Source: Sulfobacillus thermotolerans | GTDB lineage: Bacteria > Bacillota > Sulfobacillia > Sulfobacillales > Sulfobacillaceae | Assembly (NCBI GenBank): GCA_002951815.1 | Contig: CP019454.1 | Span: 620,001 to 684,000, forward strand | Direction: 5' to 3' | DNA length: 64,000 nucleotides | Shown here: positions 17,375 through 24,706 of the stretch, one piece after another | Position numbering within the stretch: position 1 is the first letter of the stretch | How the letters are laid out: every line of letters starts with the position of its first letter | Translations under genes and position numbers: made by a program | The notes under the pieces: model-generated | What the model was told of the DNA's origin: nothing | The model's database searches: none | What the model saw: only the letters and a program-made list of their open reading frames with translations

Positions 17375-18922
17375 GTGGCTAAACCACAACCAAGAGATCA
17401 ACGGGAAGATTATGCGTTACGCTTTGTTCCAGCGAGTTTTCGGATCTGGCACTGGTCGAGCATTTTCAGTGTCTTGATTGGTGTTTCCACCGCGATGTTC
17501 TTTTTGTCATGGGGAAGTGAATTGACCTTAGAGTACGGGACTGGGCCAACAATTTGGGGTATGGTGTTTGGCGTACTGTTTATTGGATCCGTTGGTTTCT
17601 TCTTTAGTTGGGTCGGGGCCAAAACGGGGCTCGATAGTGATCTGATTACACGGGGCAGCGGGTATGGGTTTATGGGTTCCGCCATTGCTTCGATTTTGTA
17701 TAGCTTCAATTATATTATGTTCTTTGCGTTTGAAGGCTCCATTTTAGTAGGAGCTTTGCAGACGAGTATGCCTCGCGTTCCTGCTTTGCTGTGGGAAACG
17801 TTGATTGGGCTGCTCTTTATCGTATTGGCCACGAAGGGCATGCGGTTTTTAAGTTGGTTGATGTGGGTGACTCTTCCTATCTACGCAGTGGCCGTGGCAT
17901 TCGTGTGGTACCATGTGGCCCATGTTCCCCATCCCGTACCATGGCTGGCTTATCGGCCTGCTAAAGCCCCATCGCTTACGGCGGGACCGATTTTGCTGCA
18001 ATTAGCTGCCACGGTGTTTGCCTTGATTAGCATGGGGACGCAAGGGGCAGATTTAGGACGCTTTGTGCGTGCCAAAGATACCGCCATCGGTGCCTTCTTC
18101 AACGGGTATGTCGTGATGATTGTCACGTTCTTAGGGGTGGTATTACTTGGCTCGTATTTTGGACTAGAGCTGCATCAGACGAATCCTGGGGATTATTTTA
18201 CGGCTATTTTAGGGCCGGTCGGGCTACTTATTGTGCTGATCACCCAAGTGCGCATTAATACGGTCAATGTGTACAGTGGTTCCCTTGCCTATTCGAATTT
18301 CTTTTCGCGTGTCTTTCATTTCACACCCGGCCGCCAATGGTGGGGAGTTCTTACGGCAGTCTTGGGGACCGTGTTAATGATGGGAAATATTTTTGCCCAC
18401 ATGCTCCAAATTCTGACTTTTGAGGGCGTCTTTATCATCGCTTGGGCGATGACAGTGGTATCCGACACTCTTTTTAACAAATGGCTATTTAAGCTAAGTC
18501 CCGCCGGGTATGAATACAAACGGGCCTTTTTGCCGCAATTCAACGTAGTAGGCGTGGGCGCGCTGGTGATTGCCCTGCTGGTCTCGGGTCCCTTAGCCTT
18601 TGGTGCGGCAGGTCCTCTTGGCGAAACATGGGCCCCTTTTGTTTCGGCGGGATTAGGATTATTGCTCCCGCCAATAATTGCCGGCGTGACTAAAGGACGC
18701 ACCTACCATGTGCGCTCAACGGCGTCACTGGAATCTGGGCAGGACCAGGTGATAAATTGTATCCAATGTCATCACGCGTTCGAGGCATTAGATATGGTGG
18801 CTTGTCCCTTTCATCAAGGGCCTTTATGCTCGGTGTGCTGTGGATCAGAATCAGCGTGTGGCGATCAATGTAAAAGTGCCGAATTGCTCACACAAACGGT
18901 ATCGCAAGGAACCTCTTGGTAA
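17375..18922 (+). CDS. NCS1-family permease with a C-terminal cysteine-cluster domain
   Basis: A 515-residue transporter of the nucleobase:cation symporter-1 family (purine, cytosine, hydantoin or allantoin type). About 12 spans, with SWGSELTLEYGTGPTIWGMV at the first spans and AATVFALISMGTQGADLGRF in the middle. After the last span comes a 60-residue soluble tail with a cysteine pattern CIQC-x15-C-x8-CSVCC-x5-CGDQC (about residues 455-500), which looks like a zinc-binding module. I recall similar tails in NCS1-like sensor proteins. GTG start after AAGGGGG. It lies directly upstream of pxpB, so it may import 5-oxoproline, hydantoin-like compounds or a related lactam. Confidence 0.82.
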   Translation: MAKPQPRDQREDYALRFVPASFRIWHWSSIFSVLIGVSTAMFFLSWGSELTLEYGTGPTIWGMVFGVLFIGSVGFFFSWVGAKTGLDSDLITRGSGYGFMGSAIASILYSFNYIMFFAFEGSILVGALQTSMPRVPALLWETLIGLLFIVLATKGMRFLSWLMWVTLPIYAVAVAFVWYHVAHVPHPVPWLAYRPAKAPSLTAGPILLQLAATVFALISMGTQGADLGRFVRAKDTAIGAFFNGYVVMIVTFLGVVLLGSYFGLELHQTNPGDYFTAILGPVGLLIVLITQVRINTVNVYSGSLAYSNFFSRVFHFTPGRQWWGVLTAVLGTVLMMGNIFAHMLQILTFEGVFIIAWAMTVVSDTLFNKWLFKLSPAGYEYKRAFLPQFNVVGVGALVIALLVSGPLAFGAAGPLGETWAPFVSAGLGLLLPPIIAGVTKGRTYHVRSTASLESGQDQVINCIQCHHAFEALDMVACPFHQGPLCSVCCGSESACGDQCKSAELLTQTVSQGTSW

Positions 18923-18971
18923 AATGAGTAAAGAGGACAGCTCAAGCAAAGCAACGATGAGGTGAGACATT

Positions 18972-19697
18972 TTGGCGACTTGGAGGATTCGCCCGGTAGG
19001 CGAATATGCGGTCCTCATCGAGTTCGGTTCTGCCATAGATGAGCAGATTAATAGGCAGGTGCACCACATCGCTCACTGGATTCGCGCACAGATGCCATTG
19101 GTTCGTGATGTGATCCCCGCCTATACGACGGTTCTTGTACTCTATTCCCCGGAAATGGGAGGGCTAGATTGGAACGGTTTGGTGGCAGAGGCTTTGGCCA
19201 CAATGCCTGCGCAAGACACAAGGGGCCGGCATGTGACCTTGCCTGTGGCTTATGGGGAAGAGTTTGGGCCTGATTTGAATGACGTGGCTCAGATGCATCA
19301 GATGCAGCGGGATGCGGTAATCGCTGCACATGCCGGGAAGGATTACCGTGTGTATTGTCTAGGATTTTCTCCAGGCTTTCCCTTTTTAGGTCCTGTTCCC
19401 GAATCCATACGGGCTCCCCGCCGACCCACTCCGCGGTCGACAGTCCCAGCTGGTTCTGTTGGCATTGCCGAGCAGCAGACGGGGATTTATGCTACTGCAA
19501 CGCCAGGGGGGTGGCAAATCATCGGGCGGACGCCGATTCGGCTATTTCGACCCGAATTAGATGCTCCCATTCCTTATGAACCTGGAGACGTGGTGCGGTT
19601 TTGGCCCATTGACGCCAAAATGTATCAGGTTTTGGCGAATGATCCTGCCATTCAAAACGGCCCGTGGCCCGATCAACTATGGGCGGGGGGGTGGTGA
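18972..19697 (+). CDS. pxpB: 5-oxoprolinase subunit B (KipI-like)
   Basis: A 241-residue subunit of the prokaryotic ATP-dependent 5-oxoprolinase PxpABC, which opens 5-oxo-L-proline to glutamate. Family landmarks are VLVLYSPE near the N-terminus, GFSPGFPFLGPVPE (about 136-149) and a C-terminal PGGWQIIGRTPIRLF. It starts with TTG, seven bases after GAGGTGA; upstream the mRNA carries a possible 13-codon frame (18924-18965) ending at the binding site, which may only be chance. pxpC follows 4 bases after its stop. Confidence 0.92.
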   Translation: MATWRIRPVGEYAVLIEFGSAIDEQINRQVHHIAHWIRAQMPLVRDVIPAYTTVLVLYSPEMGGLDWNGLVAEALATMPAQDTRGRHVTLPVAYGEEFGPDLNDVAQMHQMQRDAVIAAHAGKDYRVYCLGFSPGFPFLGPVPESIRAPRRPTPRSTVPAGSVGIAEQQTGIYATATPGGWQIIGRTPIRLFRPELDAPIPYEPGDVVRFWPIDAKMYQVLANDPAIQNGPWPDQLWAGGW

Positions 19698-19701
19698 GGC
19701 A

Positions 19702-20652
19702 ATGATCGTGGTCCGAAAACCAGGGGTCCAAGCAACCATTCAAGATTTGGGCCGCTACGGGTATCAGGCGCTAGGTTTTGCTTCGGGCGGTGCTGTTGAT
19801 GCTCTGGCATATCGTTGGGCTAATGCACTAGTCGGCAACGCGCCAGAGGCCGCCGCTATTGAAATAGTTTTGCAAGGAGGAGAGTGGTCTTTTGAAGAAA
19901 GTACATGGGTTGCCGTAACCGGCGCTGTTTGTGAAGTGGTAGTGAATGACAAGGAAAGATTGCCGGCATGGAGTGCTTTTTGGGTGCAAGCGGGCAGTAC
20001 GGTTCGATTGGGAAAATTCACAGGCGTGTACGCGTACTTGGCGGTACGCGGGGGATGTGCAGTCCCCACCGTGATGGGCAGCCGCAGTACGGATTTAGTC
20101 GCAGGGATCGGGGGATATGCCGGTCGTGCGTTACAGGCGGGGGACAAAATTCCGGTCGGTTCCACGGCGTTGGATGACTGGGCTTACCGGAGAATGCTTC
20201 GGCGAGCCCCGATGCTGTGTCAAGACATCTTAGCTCCTGTTCGGCTGTTGGCAGGTCCTCATGATGAGGTCATGGGCGAAAATTTGTGGACGAAGTTCTT
20301 TTCTCAAGAGTTTGTAGTCGGAGCGGACAGTAACCGCATGGGTATCCGGCTTCAGGGCACCTTTCGCCCTGACCCTCTTGCCCCCATGATATCAGAAGGC
20401 ATGGCGCCAGGAGCCGTGCAGATTACGCCTGACGGCACGGCACTCGTTTTGCTGCCGGCTCGAGGGACTTTGGGCGGATATCCCGTTGTGGCCATGGTTG
20501 CCACCGTCGATTTGGGACGATTGGCCCAACTCAAGCCCGGTCGCAAGGTTCGCTTTGAGCGGGTGAGCCGCGAGACATCGCGTCAGTTGTGGGAGCAAGC
20601 GGTTTTGGCTATCCACGACCGCAATGTTCGCGAAGAAGATCGCGAGGATTAG
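19702..20652 (+). CDS. pxpC: 5-oxoprolinase subunit C (KipA-like)
   Basis: A 316-residue partner of PxpB. It begins VVRKPGVQATIQDLGRYGYQ, the biotin-dependent carboxylase-like/KipA start, followed by GFASGGAVDALAYRWAN. SNRMGIRLQG (about 218) and TPDGTALVLLPARGTLGGYP are other conserved stretches. The ATG at 19702 is preceded by GGTGAGG; a longer frame starts within pxpB but lacks support. Its stop overlaps the stop of the convergent ATPase gene by 4 bp. pxpA, normally adjacent, is displaced by about 2.9 kb. Confidence 0.92.
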   Translation: MIVVRKPGVQATIQDLGRYGYQALGFASGGAVDALAYRWANALVGNAPEAAAIEIVLQGGEWSFEESTWVAVTGAVCEVVVNDKERLPAWSAFWVQAGSTVRLGKFTGVYAYLAVRGGCAVPTVMGSRSTDLVAGIGGYAGRALQAGDKIPVGSTALDDWAYRRMLRRAPMLCQDILAPVRLLAGPHDEVMGENLWTKFFSQEFVVGADSNRMGIRLQGTFRPDPLAPMISEGMAPGAVQITPDGTALVLLPARGTLGGYPVVAMVATVDLGRLAQLKPGRKVRFERVSRETSRQLWEQAVLAIHDRNVREEDRED

Positions 20653-21383
20653 TCGTCATCACGAAAGAGTTCTCGGAGAAAGACGTCCGGAGACTTTAGG
20701 AAGGACAGTGTTAATTGGTAGGGCGTAGAGTCCTCGTAGCGTATAGACGTGATAGGGGCAGCGTCAAAAGAGTAGATGGTTGCACCGGGAAACGCGAGGA
20801 GGATGGGTGAGTGGGTAGCGATGATGACTTGGGTCTGGCCGGTCCCGGACCATTGCTTTAACAGACGAAGAAAAGCCAATTGACCGGTAATGGAGAGGGC
20901 GGATTCCGGTTCGTCAAAAAGGTAGAGGGCAGAAGAGCGGGGTTGCAATCGGTTGCGAAATAAGGATAAAAAGGATTCCCCGTGCGACTGCTGATGGAGA
21001 GATTTGCCTCCATATGACGTAAAGACGCTGTCGTCCTCTAATTCTTCCAGATAGCTGGCGTAGCTGAAAAAACTTTCTGCCCGAAAGAAGAAGCCGTGTA
21101 ACGCCTTGTGGTTCCATGTTAGACGCATAGCTTGGGACAGTTGCCCATCGGTATGGGCGGCGTGATACGCGGCATGGCGGCTGCCGCCTTCGGGGTTAAA
21201 TCCGGAAGCTATGGCAAGAGACTCGAGGATTGTAGATTTGCCGCTTCCATTATCCCCAATGAAGAAGGTGACCGCTGTCGGAAAGGATAGGACGTTTAAG
21301 TGTTCGAGGACGGTCAGATTCCATGGATACGTTGATGGGCGTGGTGTGGGCCATGTCAACCGGACTTCTCGCAGGGGAAGAAT
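20649..21383 (-). CDS. AAA/ABC-type predicted ATPase
   Basis: A 236-244 residue single-domain ATPase of the SMC/RecF-like 'predicted ATPase' group (COG3910-like). Walker A is FIGDNGSGKSTILE, the ABC signature position reads SHGESF, Walker B is LYLFDEPESALS, and IIATHSPILL is the H-loop. It may act alone or with a nuclease in repair or defence. The start is unusual. The frame is closed by a TAG just upstream of AGGAGG, and the codon 8 bases after AGGAGG is ATT (21381-21383), giving an N-terminus (LPLREVRLTWP) like family members. The first conventional start is a TTG at 21359 without a binding site. It runs against pxpC and is next to an IS607-type element. Confidence 0.78.
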   Translation of the reverse strand: MLPLREVRLTWPTPRPSTYPWNLTVLEHLNVLSFPTAVTFFIGDNGSGKSTILESLAIASGFNPEGGSRHAAYHAAHTDGQLSQAMRLTWNHKALHGFFFRAESFFSYASYLEELEDDSVFTSYGGKSLHQQSHGESFLSLFRNRLQPRSSALYLFDEPESALSITGQLAFLRLLKQWSGTGQTQVIIATHSPILLAFPGATIYSFDAAPITSIRYEDSTPYQLTLSFLKSPDVFLRELFRDDD

Positions 21384-21428
21384 GGGGATCGCCTCCTATG
21401 CAAAGGGGTTTTAACAGTTTGCTAAAAG

Positions 21429-21458
21429 TTTACCTATGGTTACCCATTATTGTATAAT
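21429..21458 (+). promoter_or_regulatory. Promoter of the IS607-type element; leaderless tnpA mRNA likely
   Basis: TTTACC (21429-21434) and TATAAT (21453-21458) with an 18-base spacer. The start of transcription would fall at about 21465, the A of the tnpA ATG, and no ribosome binding site is present, so translation is probably leaderless. The two similar sequences TTTACC and GGTTACCC near here may be transposase-binding repeats. Confidence 0.55.
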
Positions 21459-21464
21459 TTAGGT

Positions 21465-22094
21465 ATGCATAGAAAACTTGTCGGCATTCGTGAAGCGGCG
21501 GAATTTTTAGGTGTGACCCCATCGACGTTACGTCGATGGGACCACGAAGGAACGTTGTTGCCCGATGAACGCACAGCGGGTGGGTATCGGCGTTACGACT
21601 TGGCCCGGTTGCGACCTGACCAGTTTCACCGACGCAGCCCGCGTCGCAAAACCGTCGCCTATGCCCGCGTATCGAGCCACGACCAGAAAGACGATCTGGA
21701 GCGGCAAAAGCACGTGCTGGAGATCTATTGTGCCCGTCAAGGGTGGACCTTTGAGGTCGTGGCGGATCTCGGATCCGGGATGAATTATCACAAAAAGGGT
21801 CTCAAGCGCCTCTTAAATGACATCCTCGCCGACCGGGTCGGTCGGCTGGTTGTGACCCATAAGGACCGTCTCGTGCGCTTTGGGGCGGAGCTCGTCTTTG
21901 CGATCTGCGAAGCCAAGCAGGTGGAGGTGGTGATTCTCAATCAAGGCGAGGACACGACCTTTGAGGAAGAGCTGGCTCAAGACGTCCTCGAAATAATCAC
22001 CGTGTTTTCGGCTCGGCTCTACGGCAGCCGCTCCCGCAAGAACCAAAAATTGCTCGACGGCGTGAAACACGCCGTGGAGGAGGCGTCATCATGA
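21465..22094 (+). CDS. tnpA: IS607-type serine recombinase TnpA
   Basis: A 209-residue transposase. The N-terminal MerR-like helix-turn-helix (GIREAAEFLGVTPSTLRRWD, about 7-26) binds the element ends, and the C-terminal resolvase domain carries YARVSS (catalytic Ser70) plus VADLGSGMNYHKKGLKRLL and VTHKDRLVRFG, the usual small serine recombinase motifs. It starts at an ATG with no binding site, at the predicted transcription start. It overlaps tnpB by 4 bp. Intact, with no frameshift, so the element may be mobile. Confidence 0.93.
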   Translation: MHRKLVGIREAAEFLGVTPSTLRRWDHEGTLLPDERTAGGYRRYDLARLRPDQFHRRSPRRKTVAYARVSSHDQKDDLERQKHVLEIYCARQGWTFEVVADLGSGMNYHKKGLKRLLNDILADRVGRLVVTHKDRLVRFGAELVFAICEAKQVEVVILNQGEDTTFEEELAQDVLEIITVFSARLYGSRSRKNQKLLDGVKHAVEEASS

Positions 22095-23278
22095 TTCTGG
22101 CCCATAAGATTGCGCTCGACCCGAATAACGTTCAAGAGACGTATTTCCGCAAGGCCGCCGGGACGGCCCGTTTCGCGTACAATGGGGCCTTGGATCAGTG
22201 GCAACAACAGTTCGACGCATGGAAAGCCGATCCTACGTTGCCCAAGCCGACCGAAGCCGCTCTGCGGCGTCAACTCAATGCACTCAAGCGCGCCGCCTTC
22301 CCCTGGATGCTGGAGGTTACCAAGAACGCCCCCCAGATGGCGATTATGCACTTGGGTCAAGCGTTCAAGAATTTCTTTGCGGGGATCGCCGAGTATCCCA
22401 CGTTTAAGAAAAAGGGCCGACACGACAGCTTTACGCTCACCAACGACCCATTCACGGTCAAAGGGCAAAAAGTGCATATGCCCAAATTAGGCTGGGTGCG
22501 CATGCACGAACCGTTGCGATTTATCGGCACAGTGGTAGCAGGCACCGTGTCGCGGACCGCTGATCGCTGGTTTTTGAGCGTCACCGTCGAACTTCCCGAT
22601 CCCCCCAGTGTCCGCCGCGAACGCCAAGCGGTAGTCGGCGTGGATTTGGGCGTGTCGGCGTTGGCGACGCTCTCGACCGGAGAGAAGATCGTGGGACCGA
22701 AAGCCTATGCGGACGCCTTGGCACAGCTTCGGCGGTTATCGAAACAATTCAGTCGCCAGATGGAAGTCGCCAAAGTCCGCGCCGGGCTTCAGCCCGGCCA
22801 GCCCACCCCGAAAGGGATGCCCATGCCCTTGTCCCAGAATATGCGAAAGACGCAGCGGCGCATGGCCCGACGCCATGCGCGGATTGCGAATATCCGGGCG
22901 GATGCGTTACACCAACTGACCACCGATCTCGTGCAGCGCTTCGATGTCATGGCCATCGAGGACCTGAACGTCGCCGGGATGCTCAAAAATCATCCTCTCG
23001 CCCGGGCGATTGCTGATATGGGCTTTGAGGAATTCCGTCGGCAACTCGCATACAAAGCGGCCCAATGCGGGAAAACGGTGGTCATCGTGAGCCGTTGGTA
23101 TCCGAGCAGCAAAACGTGTTCCGCGTGTGGATACAAAATGCCGAAAATGCCGCTCGCTATGCGGGAGTGGACGTGCCCAGAATGTCACACACACCACGAC
23201 CGCGACATCAATGCGGCGATCAATTTGCGAAACGTGGCCGAGAGTTCGGTGAGGGGCTCCTCACCCGTGTCTGCCTGA
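22091..23278 (+). CDS. tnpB: TnpB RNA-guided nuclease of the IS607 element
   Basis: A 395-residue TnpB, the ancestor-like relative of Cas12. The RuvC triad is complete: Asp185 (GVDLGV), Glu290 (AIEDLNVAGM) and Asp372 (HDRDINAAINL). The zinc-finger cysteines are Cys343/Cys346 and Cys362/Cys365. Family knowledge: TnpB uses an omega-RNA made from the 3' end of its own gene and the element's right end to cut at a target next to a short motif, which helps retain the element. Here the stop codon lies within the loop of a perfect hairpin (23269-23286), consistent with such an RNA. All catalytic residues are kept, so it is probably active. Confidence 0.93.
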   Translation: MILAHKIALDPNNVQETYFRKAAGTARFAYNGALDQWQQQFDAWKADPTLPKPTEAALRRQLNALKRAAFPWMLEVTKNAPQMAIMHLGQAFKNFFAGIAEYPTFKKKGRHDSFTLTNDPFTVKGQKVHMPKLGWVRMHEPLRFIGTVVAGTVSRTADRWFLSVTVELPDPPSVRRERQAVVGVDLGVSALATLSTGEKIVGPKAYADALAQLRRLSKQFSRQMEVAKVRAGLQPGQPTPKGMPMPLSQNMRKTQRRMARRHARIANIRADALHQLTTDLVQRFDVMAIEDLNVAGMLKNHPLARAIADMGFEEFRRQLAYKAAQCGKTVVIVSRWYPSSKTCSACGYKMPKMPLAMREWTCPECHTHHDRDINAAINLRNVAESSVRGSSPVSA

Positions 23279-23345
23279 CGGCAGACCTGCTCGGTGACAG
23301 CCTGTGGAGTGCCCGCCCGTGGACGACCGGCCAATGGCCCTAAGA
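23248..23345 (+). ncRNA. Candidate omega-RNA scaffold at the 3' end of tnpB
   Basis: Two perfect consecutive hairpins occur here: GGTGAGG (23248-23254)/CCTCACC (23259-23265) with a 4-base loop, and GTCTGCC (23269-23275)/GGCAGAC (23280-23286), whose TGAC loop contains the tnpB stop codon. A short GGCC-AAT-GGCC follows near 23330-23340. Stable stems overlapping the stop codon are what TnpB guide RNAs show. The RNA's 3' end and the guide start at the element's right boundary, which I could not place. Confidence 0.5.
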
Positions 23346-23518
23346 AGCGGTGGCATGATGACACAGGAAGGTGGCTCCGGTTGATCAATTGATTAACGAT
23401 GATCAGACTTGGATAAGTCCATCAGAACGGTAGGACGTGCTTACTCTCAGCATACCATAAGGCCTAGGATTGCCGGCGACCGGATAGTTATTCAAAGAGA
23501 TAATAAAGAGGGGGCTAT

Positions 23519-24295
23519 ATGATGCGGGAAACTATTGATATCAACTGTGATATGGGCGAAAGCTTTGGCGTCTACCATTTGGGAGATGATGCCGGCATTA
23601 TGCCTTTTATCACGTCGGCGAATGTGGCATGTGGATTTCACGCCGGAGATCCGCAGGTCATGCAGCGTACGGTAGCCTTAGCCAAAACCCACGGCGTCGC
23701 GGTGGGCGCGCATCCTAGTTTTCCGGATTTGGTAGGGTTTGGACGTCGAAACATGACCTTGACGTATGAGGAAGCCTATGCCGACGTGCTGTATCAAATA
23801 GGCAGCCTCTATGGCGTAGCAAAGAGCCAGGGGCTATCTCTTCAGCATGTCAAGCCACATGGCCAACTGAACAATATGGCGGTGACAGACGCTCAATTAG
23901 CGCAAGCGATTGTGGATGCCATCTGGGCATTTGACCCCTCTCTCATCGTTATCGCTTATGGGGGAGAGCTTATGCGTGCGGCGGAAGCAAGGGGTTTGCG
24001 GGTCGCGCACGAAGTATACGCGGACCGTGAATATCTGGATAACGGACAGCTGGTGCCGCGCTCTTATTCCCATGCCGTTATCCATGATGTGGAGCGAATC
24101 GTGGCGCGTGCTGTGCAGATGGTGAAAGATCAAGCTATCCCAACCGTCTCCGGTCAACATCTGCCCGTACAGGTGGACACAATTTGTGTGCACGGCGACA
24201 CACCTGGGGCACGGTCCATAGCCCAGGCATTGCGGGAGGGGTTGGAAGATGCCAAGATTATGGTGCGCACATTAGCCACAACAGCCGCACTGTAA
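23519..24295 (+). CDS. pxpA: 5-oxoprolinase subunit A (LamB/YcsF family)
   Basis: A 258-residue metal-dependent TIM-barrel-like subunit of the PxpABC 5-oxoprolinase. DINCDMGESFG at the N-terminus, ITSANVACGFHAGDPQVM (about 36-53), GAHPSFPDLVGFGRR (about 62-76) and HVKPHGQLNN (about 110-119) are all diagnostic. It starts at an ATG after GAGGGGG (a second ATG is the next codon). It is separated from pxpB and pxpC by the ATPase gene and the IS607 element, so it needs its own promoter within 23279-23518; no clear pair of boxes is visible. Confidence 0.93.
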   Translation: MMRETIDINCDMGESFGVYHLGDDAGIMPFITSANVACGFHAGDPQVMQRTVALAKTHGVAVGAHPSFPDLVGFGRRNMTLTYEEAYADVLYQIGSLYGVAKSQGLSLQHVKPHGQLNNMAVTDAQLAQAIVDAIWAFDPSLIVIAYGGELMRAAEARGLRVAHEVYADREYLDNGQLVPRSYSHAVIHDVERIVARAVQMVKDQAIPTVSGQHLPVQVDTICVHGDTPGARSIAQALREGLEDAKIMVRTLATTAAL

Positions 24296-24297
24296 GT

Positions 24298-24357
24298 CCA
24301 CTCAAATACCGAGTGGTACCGAGCAGGAAAACCTGCGGGGTGCCACGAATAGAGTGG
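24298..24357 (+). promoter_or_regulatory. Alternative RNA hairpins in the leader of the MazG-like/helicase pair
   Basis: CCACTC (24298-24303) can pair with GAGTGG at 24311-24316 or with a second GAGTGG at 24352-24357. The first GAGTGG also shares bases with GTGGTACC (24313-24320), which pairs with GGTGCCAC (24339-24346, one G-U) around an inner GCAGG-AAAA-CCTGC hairpin. The pairings exclude each other, and the last GAGTGG is about 10 bases upstream of the ribosome binding site TTAGGAGG. No T-run is present. A translational switch or a 3'-end stabilising structure are both possible. Confidence 0.4.
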
Positions 24358-24382
24358 TAATCGGCGGTTAGGAGGATTTGCG

Positions 24383-24706
24383 GTGGCGACGTATAACAAG
24401 TTGGTTCGGGATAAAATCCCTGACATCATTCAAGCAGCGGGAAAAACATGCCGCATTCGGACACTCAACGATGAAGAAATGCGACTCATGCTGCAACGCA
24501 AGCTGCACGAAGAAGTGCAAGAATATTCGAGTGCAAAGACCGATGTGGAAGCGTTAGAAGAACTGGCGGATATGCTAGAAGTCATGTGGGCCCTGGCAAA
24601 ACAGCACGGAGCCACCCCTGAACAGTTGCTTACGGTTCAAAACCAGAAACATCGCTTGCGCGGGGGGTTTGAACACCGCATTTTTTTAATCGATGTCGAT
24701 GACTGA
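24383..24706 (+). CDS. MazG-like nucleotide pyrophosphohydrolase
   Basis: A 107-residue all-alpha NTP pyrophosphatase of the MazG/phosphoribosyl-ATP pyrophosphohydrolase-like group. It begins YNKLVRDKIPDII, typical of the stand-alone 'house-cleaning' type, and has the metal ligands in LHEEVQEY (about 38-45) and EALEELADMLEVMWAL (about 55-70). It starts with GTG after TTAGGAGG. It overlaps the following helicase gene by 14 bp with no binding site for the latter, so the two are coupled. Proteins of this type near helicases are suspected of acting in anti-phage defence by removing or sensing nucleotides (inference). Confidence 0.87.
   Translation: MATYNKLVRDKIPDIIQAAGKTCRIRTLNDEEMRLMLQRKLHEEVQEYSSAKTDVEALEELADMLEVMWALAKQHGATPEQLLTVQNQKHRLRGGFEHRIFLIDVDD

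Larger units (their letters stand above)
21429..23400 (+). mobile_element. IS607-family insertion sequence (tnpA-tnpB); ends not resolved
   Basis: Contains a serine-recombinase tnpA and a tnpB nuclease gene with a 4-bp overlap, the IS607 arrangement. IS607 elements do not make classic target duplications, so I cannot fix the ends. The left end must lie between the ATPase start (about 21385) and the tnpA promoter, and the right end beyond the hairpins at the end of tnpB, probably before about 23400. It sits between pxpC/ATPase and pxpA. Confidence 0.75.

Noticed and set aside
24311-24346. T-box-like sequence GAGTGGTACCGAGC before the MazG-like gene
   Set aside because: It resembles the T-box core, but the pxpA stop is only about 15 bases upstream, leaving no room for Stem I and the specifier loop, and the downstream gene is not an amino acid gene.
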